Source: SLID01 sp041667545 (GTDB lineage Bacteria > Omnitrophota > Gorgyraeia > Tantalellales > Tantalellaceae). From it: 11,802 bases of DNA. The number at the start of each line of letters is the position of its first letter. The stretch's first letter is position 1. This document shows, piece by piece, positions 1 through 9,200 of this stretch. The notes under the pieces were generated by a model. The model was not told the DNA's origin, ran no database searches, and worked only from the letters and a program-made list of their open reading frames with translations. The position numbers were made by a program, and so were the translations under genes. Location: contig JBAYES010000059.1 of assembly GCA_041667545.1 (NCBI GenBank), positions 1 through 11,802 of the forward strand, given 5' to 3'.

Positions 1-15
1 AAGGCGGGTAAAGCC
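1..15. repeat. Partial copy of the palindrome arm cut by the window edge
   Basis: AAGGCGGGTAAAGC at the left edge matches AAGGCGGGTGAAGC at 109-122 except for one base. The matching left half of the hairpin would lie just outside the window. Together with the copies at 58-83 and 91-189 this suggests a local cluster of the element. Confidence 0.4.
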
Positions 16-57
16 CTTCGTATCGTGATAAATGCCATGACTCAGGATTTCGGCAGA

Positions 58-83
58 CTTTGCATAGGGCCGAAGCAATCTCT
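58..83. repeat. Degenerate single arm of the same palindrome
   Basis: TTTGCATAGGGCCGAAGCAATCTC repeats the outer parts of the 91-129 arm (TTTGC and GAAGCAATCTC) but has a short, barely pairing centre in place of the GC hairpin. It lies in direct orientation just upstream of the full element and looks like a decayed or half copy. Confidence 0.5.
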
Positions 84-90
84 CTTCGAC

Positions 91-189
91 GTCTTTGCGA
101 ACCCGCCGAAGGCGGGTGAAGCAATCTCAATAGATACAATAAGTTATGAGATCACTTCGTCGCCCCCTTCGGGGGCTCCTCGTGACGAC
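91..189. repeat. REP/MITE-like 99-bp inverted repeat with a hairpin in each arm
   Basis: The left arm (91-129) and right arm (147-189) are imperfect inverted copies. ATCTCA (124-129) pairs with TGAGAT (147-152) across a 17-base centre, and GTC (91-93) pairs with GAC (187-189). Each arm also folds alone: ACCCGCC/GGCGGGT around GAA (101-117) on the left, GCCCCC/GGGGGC around TTC (162-176) on the right. Outside each hairpin, TTGC (95-98) pairs with GCAA (121-124), while in the other arm TCAC (152-155) pairs with GTGA (182-185). The bases differ but pairing is kept. The TTGCGA...GAAGCAATCTC form resembles dispersed palindromes I recall from many bacterial genomes; the family name is not certain. 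Confidence 0.7.
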
Positions 190-292
190 GGCGGAGGACT
201 TTACTGCAGATAACTGAAATGTTACACCGCATAAAACCTGCAGGGTTTCCCTCAACTATCTTAAACACACAGCCGTAAAATAAACGGGCCGA
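190..292. other. Non-coding stretch downstream of the giant gene
   Basis: I see no credible gene in this stretch. Besides the weak terminator candidate it holds an imperfect hairpin at 272-289 (GCCGT with ACGGGC, one bulged G). The only longer frame nearby (25-213, plus strand, 62 codons) runs through the palindromes and is not convincing as a gene. Confidence 0.6.
234..248 (-). terminator. Weak intrinsic terminator candidate after the giant gene
   Basis: Read on the minus strand, 45 bases past the stop, AAACC and GGTTT can pair around a five-base loop (CTGCA), followed by TTTTAT. The stem is only five base pairs and A/T-rich at its base, so it is weak. The stronger palindromes at 91-189 lie further downstream and could also stop transcription, though they lack a clear U-tract. 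Confidence 0.3.
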
Positions 293-3200
293 TTATACCG
301 ACATAAGGGCTTTTTCGTACCCTTTTATAGTTCGACGGAGCTCTTCGATATCGACCGGCACTATCGCCTTCATGGTGAAACATATTATCCCCGGTAGAGC
401 GGCATTGAACGCCGTTACAAGTTCCTTTATGTTCCCGGGCAATACCGAGGGCGGTCTATTATCATTAGCGAGTATGCGCACTATCATCTGATACTGCTGT
501 GATATTATTCCTTCCGGCATATTGACAAATAGCATCCCCTCAAGTCCGGCGCCTTTCATACGCATCGCGCGCATGTCGCCTACCGCGATGTTTTTCGGCT
601 CAAGCCCCTCGACATTAAAAGTTTCCCCTATGTCTTTAGCTATATCGTCAAGCACGTCCGTGTCGTTAACGCTTATCATAATGCCCTCAGCGCTTAATTC
701 CCGGGCGTTCTCTCCTATCCGGCCGAGAAGCCAGTCAATATCGCGGCCCGATCCCTTTAAACGGTCTTGAAATTCCGACGAAAACCGCAAATGCAGTTTT
801 ACCGGATACTCGCCGCGGAACAGACTGCGGGCATACCTGTGTTCGTTTATGGCCCAGCCCAGCTCGGAAGCGTTCGTGACGCGCAGGCTCATATACTTTC
901 CGGTTCTCAGTTTCTGTATGTCAGAAGCGAATTCTACCGCGTTACCGCTTTCCATTCGAACCGCTTTATGGATACGGTTAAGTTTAAACTGGTATAAACT
1001 CAGCCCGGAATAGTTACGCGAACGCATAACGCGGAACTGACGGGTCAATTCCGTCATCTCCGCGGCAAGTTCATCAACATCCATATCTTCGGTAGCTATT
1101 ACGGCATCCCTTTTAATAAATCTCATGAACCGTGTTTCTTCGATACCGTCCAGAGTTTTTCCAACCGCCTCTTTGCAATCTTTAAGAATTGCGGGGATAG
1201 ACGTTGAGCCGGGTATCATAGACCCGTCTATAAGCCCCAGGTCAATTTTCCCTTTCATTCCGGCCGCCTTACGAAGAATCTCAAGATTTTCCTCGCGGCT
1301 TCGGGCGCTGTCAAGAATTAAGAATTCAACACCCCCGAACGACCTTTCAAGTTCCTCGATAATTCCGCGGGGAACAGCCGCAAGCCCTATGATAATGCTT
1401 CCCTCATCGGGCATATCTTTTACATGCGATCCAGGGGCAAAGCCCTCTCGGGCCTCCCTTTTACGAAAGGGCCAGCCGATACTCATGATCATTCCCGACA
1501 GCAACATGAACGGCAGTCCGGGATGAGAATTGAACTTTTCGGCGAATTCCGGTATATCCATCCTGCGCGCCGCGAAACCCCCGAAAAATCCGGGGTCGTT
1601 GACGGCTTTTCCTAAAAGCTCCCGGCGGCTGCGATGCCCAAGCAGATATTGCGAGTTAAGGAAAGCCATCTCAAGACGTTTTGACAAAGGCGGTACCGGC
1701 GCCGTTTCCGCGATGGCGCGTTCTTCCGCGGATATCCTGGCCGACACTTTTACCGCTTCTTCTATTATGCGTTTCAGATTTTCTATGGCCGCTTCGGCGC
1801 CCGGGTCGCCTCTTTCCGCCATATACTCCGCTTGTTCCTTTGCCTGTTTTATTTCGGGGCCGCGTAATCCGTTGTTCTTGATAATATCTTCCAGCCCGGC
1901 AAGCTTCTTTTTAAGAAAGTCAACCCGATACTCGTTGAATTCCCTCATCGAGCTGAACATCTCAGAAGACGTTTTGAAAGTGCGGTCATCCTGGCCGGGG
2001 TCATAGCTCCAGACAAGAAAGCCGGATCCGCCAAGTTCCGCGACTATCTCATAAAGCCGCTCTTTTTTAAGCCATGCCGGGAATTCGCCCAAAATCCACG
2101 GTTTGCCGTCAGGCAATTTTGCTGCGGCGGCCTCAAGATCGGCTCTTATCTCATCATTCGTTATTCCTTCATGGGGGTAATAGTGGATAGAACAGTAATC
2201 CACGTCATCATACGATCCTTCTATCATCTTATCGTAATTTGACCCGACGGTTATGTAAACTTTGGGAGCCTTTTCATCCCTCACGGCGCGCAGACGGGAC
2301 AGAAAACGCCGAAGCTTGTCCGCCGGTACCAGTGTTTCAGGCTTGTGAAGGCCTTCAGGACGGGAAGCGTCGATCGATGCGCCCCCCTCAACATACCATT
2401 CCGGTTCACTGAGCCCGATACCGATAAGCGCGTTGTGGGACCCGAATTCTTCAAGGAACGGCGAAATGAAATCTTTCAGAAAACTCTCACCGGTAACTAT
2501 ATCCTGGCGACCTCCCTTTATTATCTCGCGGTTATCAGACCTCAGATCCACCTCCGCGCCCATAAGGCTCCAATCGAGGTAGAACTGGACCTTTATGCCG
2601 TAATGTTCTGCCAGGTCGAGAAAAGACTTCATGTCTTCCCGGAACCGTTCGTCAAAAGCCGAGGCATAATCCTTTCCGGCGCCGAAGATCTCTCCGGAGC
2701 CCAGCATGTCCACCCTCAACATCGAAACGTTATTATCGCGCGTGCTTCTTAAAAACGAGCTGATCGCCGCGGAACGCGCGGAAACACCGTCTTCGGAAAA
2801 AAGCAAGTTCGTACTGCCGAAGAGCCGCCCGAAACCTATCTCCACACTCTGCCCGCGCCAGTTACCCCCGGTAAAAAATACCGGATGGCCGTCAATAACG
2901 AATGCCGGGCCTCTTATTTCGGCTTTGGGCCGGCCGGAACGCGCTTTCTGGGAATCCAGATATACCCGGCGTTCCTCGCCGAAAGCGTCCTTCCACATTT
3001 TGTCTATAATGCCGGCGTTTTCGGGGAAGTGTTCAAGGTGAACATCTATCAGGACCGCGACAAATCTCTTTGTAAGAACGTCCTCAACACTCGATCTTAC
3101 CCATAGAGACGTAGCCTTATTATGCGCGATTATCGCGAGATGCTTTCTTATCATCAGGTCCGGTTCTTGTCCGCGCAGTTTTCTTATCCTTTCAAGTGTT

Positions 3201-6200
3201 TTGATCATTTCCCGAGCTATGGCATTATCGGTTACGGAATTTTCGTCCGGATACGCCCTGAAAAAACCGTCGAACCCTTTTCTCAACTCACGCGTATCAT
3301 CGTCTTTCGGCATACTATCCCGGTAAGCGCGTAAAGCGCGCCAGAGCGTACGGCCTTCATTGCCGAAGTTATTTTTTATGAATTTCTTAAGTTCCTCCAT
3401 GGCCGAGTCTATCTTTTTCAGTGAAAGTTCCGACTGTTTCCTGATATCTTTACCAAGTTCCCGATAGGCCTCTTCCATCTTTCCTATCAGTTCATCCTGC
3501 CTTTTTTCTTTATCGAGTTGACCGGCCGGTGTCGTGGGGCGAATACTGTTTATTTCTTTCATTTTTTCCATCAACGGAGCGAGCTTCTCCTCCTTGAATT
3601 TACCGGTCATATCCCTTATAGCAAGACCGCTTTCATTGCAGGCGCGGTTCAAGTTGAGCACGAGATCGAGCATTTCCCGGCGAAGCTCGTCATTTTCAAG
3701 GGCCCAGACAACCAGGGGAGCTGAGGGAACATAAGACCCCTGGAACTCAAGAATATTAGCCGATTCAAGCGACTTTATTGTATCTTCAAGTTCCTCCTCT
3801 TCCCGGAAAATTTTATGAAGAGCGTCTCCCGTGCTTTCATATTCCTCTTTAAGGGTTTCGGGAATATGTTTAATAGCTTTTTCTTCTTCATCCGTAAGAG
3901 GCTCTCCTGTCAGCTTTTTACGGGCCGCGCGCGCGCGCAGATCTTCCGTTCTTTCCCTGAGCCGGGCCGCTCTTATAAGTTCTCCAACCGACTCCGGAGT
4001 ATTTATGCCCGTTATATTCTGACCGATAAGGTCCGGCATAAGGTACTGCCATAAACCCGGGACCTTTATGTCTCCGGGAAGCCTCAAATTTTCCGCGAGC
4101 GCTTCATAATCGGCAAGAAGCTGTTCGGTTATCATACGCTCAAACTCATCAAGGTCTTTACCGTCCCGGATCGAAAGTTCACTCGAGTCCGCTATGCCGT
4201 CTACAAGTTTTACTCCCGAGGCCGCTATGCGGGCCCTGAGTTCTTTTAGACGTTCTTCTTTCTCAAGCACGTCCTTCCGGGCCTGTTCCCAGGCGGGGTT
4301 GGCATATTTGGTAAGATTCTCTCTCAAATACTCCAAGTAAATTTCATGCGTGGAACGGATGTCCGGACCGGATTCCCACGCGCCGGCCTGCCTGAGAGTT
4401 ATCCGCATTTCCCTTTCAATGTACAGCACCCAGTCGTAAGCCCGCTCGGCCTGCTGTTTGGCGCGCGCAAGATCTATCTCGGCCCTCTGCAGCCAGTAAC
4501 GAGCCGCCCTTACCCTCGGCGCCTCATTCCAATAGTTTTGCCGGATGGCCGTATCTTCCTCGTTAAACTTGTTAATAAGGACTGTATATGCAATGGACGA
4601 GGCTATGACCGATACTATGGTTATGGTTATAAAGGAAAGATTCGTTACCCAGTTCTTCCATATCATGAGTTCCTGCCGAAAAGTCGACCTTTTAAAACGC
4701 AGTTCCGACACATAAGTACTCAAGGCCGGGTGCTGTGTTTTCGCCCAATAGCTGTCCAAAGCGAAGAATATCTGTTTAACCACGCAAAGCATCGTCATCA
4801 TGTAATGCCCGCCGAATATGATATTGTAAAAGTTGCGGATAAGGCCGTAGCCCACCATGTACATTTTTCGGCCAAGTTCATCTCCGAATATCTTCACCAG
4901 CTTTACGGGATATTTATCTAATGTTTCGACAAGGGCAATGGCGCCTGCGGCCCATAAGAATACGTTAGAATTCAATATCAGGGACGGGAACACCACAAAA
5001 GATGTTACAAGAGAAAGCCCCGCCATTACGGACGAAATAACTCCCACCGCGATGAGTATGCGGTAAAAGATCCGCCTGGCTCCCTGTGTAAGACGTACCT
5101 GGCCGAAAGACAAGTCATCTGTCCTGCGGTCTATGCCGTCCATGGCCCACGGGGTGTCTTTTCCCTTCCTCAAAAGCTCAATTTTTTCGTCTTTAAGATC
5201 CTGCAATTGTCCTTCAACTATCGCCGGATACCTTTTCCAGGCAAGAAATATGGGTATGGCGCCGAAAACCAATTGCGAACCGTAACTGAGGAGAATTATG
5301 TATAGGCCTATTTCCGGTGTGGTTATATACGGGAATAACGCGCCGATAATGCCGTTGATCTCTCCCGACATCTGCATTACGAGCGGCCCTACACCGGGAA
5401 CCCAGCCCAATAATACCGGCAGTACAAATTTGAACAATATGAACATATCCGCCGCTATATAAACGGCTATGGTAAAAAGGCCGCTCAAGGGAGCTACAAT
5501 AAGATGCATGAATATGGTTGCTGCCGTCGAAAGAGCCCTCGTCGGCCCGCCCATCATCCTTATCATGTCAAAGCTTATTATGTTCCTTAAGACCATTTTT
5601 GTGATGAACCATGCCCTGTGCGGTTCGCCCCGGCTTCGTTCAGCCATTATTCTGAAACTGCGTATCGGATGGAAAATAAGAGGCAACAAACAACTGAAGA
5701 ACATTAGCCCCGTTACCAGGTGCCCTATCATCCATCTGGCGACCTGCCACCATCTTTTCGGGCCGAGATGCGGCTGAGAATCTTCCTGCACTTCGGTTTC
5801 CGGGCCGTCTAACATCATAACGCGCCTGAATTCAACCAGTATGCGTACGCCCAGATCGAGGTCTTCGGTCACGTTGTATCCGTCATGGGCGCTATTGTCC
5901 ACAAACCGGGAATAATGAAAGTTATTGCCCGTTCCGCCCAGGGGTATCGCTTGTATGTAGTTTATGAACCCCGCTTTAAACCCCGTATAGCCAACCACCA
6001 TCCCGCCGGCATAAATTCCCGCTATTACCATGGGAACAAGAACGGCATAGGCAGGCAGTAAGGGAGCTGCCGCCGTTATGTACGGCCATATCAAGGGGAA
6101 AATATAAACTCCCGAGTTTATACCTCCGTAAAAAATACCGAGAATACTGAGGGCGCTCCTCTGGGCGACAAAACCCCCGAGTTTCATGTAAAACCATTCC

Positions 6201-9200
6201 ATATAATTAAGCGTGGTCTGCCAGTTCGCCGTGCCGGAATAAGGTTTCTGCTGAAGCACGGTCTGTATGACCATGGGAAGGTTCCTGTCCTTGAATTGTC
6301 TTATGACATCCGTTGAATAGCGGTCTTTGCCGGTACGTTCGGTGGAAATAATATGCTCCCTTATATACCATCCCGCGAAACAGGCGGCCAATACCGCGCC
6401 GAATATCCACGCCTGGGCGCTGAACGTTATGAGATACGCCGCCGATACAGGTCCTCCGAAAAGATTCCAAGATACAAAGATCGCGAGATACCCCATAAGA
6501 CCCGCCCAGATAATACCGGGCAAATGCGCTATTATTCCCCGGACATCCTTTTTCCCGGCTATTACATCAAGATTAACGTCGAAATTCCAGCGCTTGATAT
6601 TATCGGAAAGCATGCGTGTGAGTCTTGCGTTTACTGCCGCTTCTTTTTTCTCCGAAGGAGAAAGAGCTTCATTTTCGGCCTTACGCTCATACTCGGCGAT
6701 ATCTTTACGAAGATCCCGCGGGCTGATGCCTTTCCCCTCACGTAACCTGGCGTTCAACCTGTCAAGTGTGGATTCTATGGTCATAAAACCCACGGTCTGT
6801 TCCCACAGATAACGCCTCTGGGGCCGGTCTTCAACGTCTATGAGATTGAAAGTATACGGTTTTTCCTTGAAAAATACATCATCAACCAGTATCCAGGCAT
6901 TCGCCTGATTATCGGCATACGGTTTTGTCTGCGGCAGCATCGGGGTTTCACGATATATCCCTAATCCATACGAGAGCATACTGAAAACAGTGGGAGCATT
7001 GTCGGGCCTGGTAGTGGTGTAGCTCATTATTATCGTATCGGGAATGCGCCCGTCGGCTATAGCGCTTCCGACTACCCTGTTGGTGGCGAAATCTTTCGCT
7101 TCGGCGGCTATTATCGCGTCCGTTCCCGGATAACCGCTCCCCGTAATGACCTTACATACTTTTTCCACCACCTCTTCTTCGCCGAATGTCGAAACGACCA
7201 ATGTGACCTTGGGATAAGGGGCGGCATCGCCTTTCAGTTTCTTAAGAAGCATTAATTCATCATAATTCAGCGCGCGGGCTATATCGAGTGTCGTCATATC
7301 TTCTTCGGGCTTACCGGCCCTTCTTACAAGCTCATCCCGGGTAATAATAGCTCTCTTGCCGATTTTATCGTCACCCACATTCGGATTGACGATAGAATTC
7401 AAAAGTTTATCCTTGTACTGCTCGGGCAGATTGGCCATAAAAAGGTAGAAATACCCCTCGAATTCATACAACGGTGAGCCCGTCTGCGGGTCTGTAACCT
7501 CATGACCATGCGCGTCATACATTTTATGTATCATAAAATCGAAAAGTTCCTTGTAAGAGAGCGTTTCGAGTATATCTACCGTCTCTCTCCCGGCTAACCT
7601 TTGCGCTTTCTTAGGATCTTTTTCGCGTAAGGTGTCCAGTATTTTTTGTGATATATTGTCCCTTACTGTTTCGTCAAGCAGCATTATCGCGTCCACAAGA
7701 TCCTGTTTCACCGTGAATACCTTACCCGAACGGGACATGAATTTAAAAGCGCTCCATATGGACAGGTTCAAGTTATATAAGAACTGCGCGGCAAAGGCCG
7801 ACATGGCTACAATAAAAAATACGACCACCGGAAGCAGAGGAGAAAAACTTACTTCTCTCCATTGCGGCACAAGGTTGAATATGGGCCACTTTTCAAACTG
7901 CATACGCTCGCCCCAATGGATGATGCCGTATGAGAAAGTAAAAGCCAGGTACGAGACCGCCCCGACAACCATAGGCCAGAAATGCCGCGCGATTATCGGT
8001 TTAAAACCCGATGCCCATCCTATATCCTGGGTCTTTTCGTCCCAGACATCGGATGCCGCTTCTGTCATGGCTTTTTCCAATTCAAAAATTTCCTCCGCCC
8101 GCAAAAGCGCCATATCTTCGCCCCGGTCCAAACTCTCTTTCTTTGCCCGTATCTCCTCGTCAACGAATTTTTTTATGCTATCGGGAAGATAATACGCCTT
8201 TTCATCCCACCCGGCTTCATGAACCAGCGTGTCCACCTCGTCGGCATTTCCGGCATTGATCGAACGTATTCCCTGTATTATCCCGGACGCGGCCTTTACC
8301 TCATTCTGTATACGCTCGGCATCTTTGCCGTCACGGCTCAAGACATGTCCCAGTTTTTTGAAATCGTTCTCCATGTCACGCTGGACTTTTATGGCTTTTG
8401 CCTTTATATCACGCAAGTATTCCACCTGTTCTCGGATAGTGGTTTTTTGTTTCGGCTTGCCGAAAAGCGCGTTTGCCTCATCGAACTGCGATTTAACGTC
8501 CTGCATCAAAACATTGAAGAACCGCTCAAATTGTGACCATGGGCTTATGTGCATACTCGCGTCTTCCGCAAAACGCAATATATCGTCTCGCAATAGCCCG
8601 GTGTTTACGTATTTGTTTGTATCCAGGCTGTTAACAATAAGCTCTATCCTTTCTCTCTCATATGTGTTTCCGAAACTTTCATAAAGGCGCTGTATGTAGC
8701 CGGCGATATCCTCGTCATCTCCGGCCTCAACGGCAATGATCCTGGAAAAGAAGGATCGGGGCGACAGCGGCTGAATCGTACGCACCCGCCTCGTTTTATC
8801 TATCCTGTTCATTTCGGAGATATACCTGGTCCAGATCTCCTGTCCGTTGGGCTTATCTAATGCCTCCCGCACCCTTTCATTCTCTTCCTTTATAGCGTTT
8901 ACCATATTAAGGAGATCGTAAAACGTTACGGCTTTTCCGAACTCTTCTTTATAATATCCAGGATATCTGTATACAAGATTCTCCTTGAGATCCTTAGGTG
9001 AATGAGTAGGTATGCCGGTAACAACAAAACCGGGAAGTTCTTTCAGCAGGGCTTCCACTTCCCGCATAGCTTTATCTATGCGTTCTATTATGCTGAGCTG
9101 TAACGCTATCCGGTCTTTACGCTGTTTGTCGCGGGAAGTAAAAACAGCCCTCATATATTTTCCGTTCATCCATAAGCCGAGAAACATAAGCGCCGTACCC

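Larger units (their letters stand above)
5612..7213 (-). other. Family-2 processive-type glycosyltransferase catalytic domain (residues about 1527-2060)
   Basis: The Rossmann-like start VTLVVSTFGEEEVV (1529 onward) matches the GT2 nucleotide-sugar binding strand. After it come EAKD (E1564, D1567), a TKPYADNQANAW segment like the usual TKP-ALN motif, IDVED (1651-1655, metal and UDP-sugar binding), IPLGGTGNNF (GGTG at 1952-1955), NVTED (T1975, E1976, catalytic-base D1977) and QVARW (2016-2020), the QxxRW acceptor motif. All diagnostic residues are present and in order, so an active enzyme is expected. It should act in the cytosol at the inner membrane face, adding sugars from a nucleotide sugar to a growing glycan. 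Cellulose, mannan or another polymer cannot be told apart here. The domain is about 535 residues, longer than usual, because it contains two hydrophobic insertions. Confidence 0.88.

Noticed and set aside
1..189. CRISPR array
   Set aside because: The repeats are few, unevenly spaced, inverted and divergent, with no unique spacers of constant length.
25..213. Plus-strand frame of 62 codons in the downstream region
   Set aside because: It runs straight through the palindromic repeats, its composition follows the hairpins, and no ribosome binding site or recognisable protein feature supports it.
5948..6778. GT2 hydrophobic insertions as a sign of misassembly or frameshift
   Set aside because: Both junctions stay in frame with no stop, the motifs on either side are intact and ordered, and the flanking charges fit membrane insertion.
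1937..7213. Cyclic beta-1,2-glucan synthase (NdvB/Cgs type)
   Set aside because: That family is also a very large membrane synthase, but it pairs its transferase with a GH94 phosphorylase domain. Here the second catalytic domain has the GH-A glutamate pattern, and I saw no GH94 signature.
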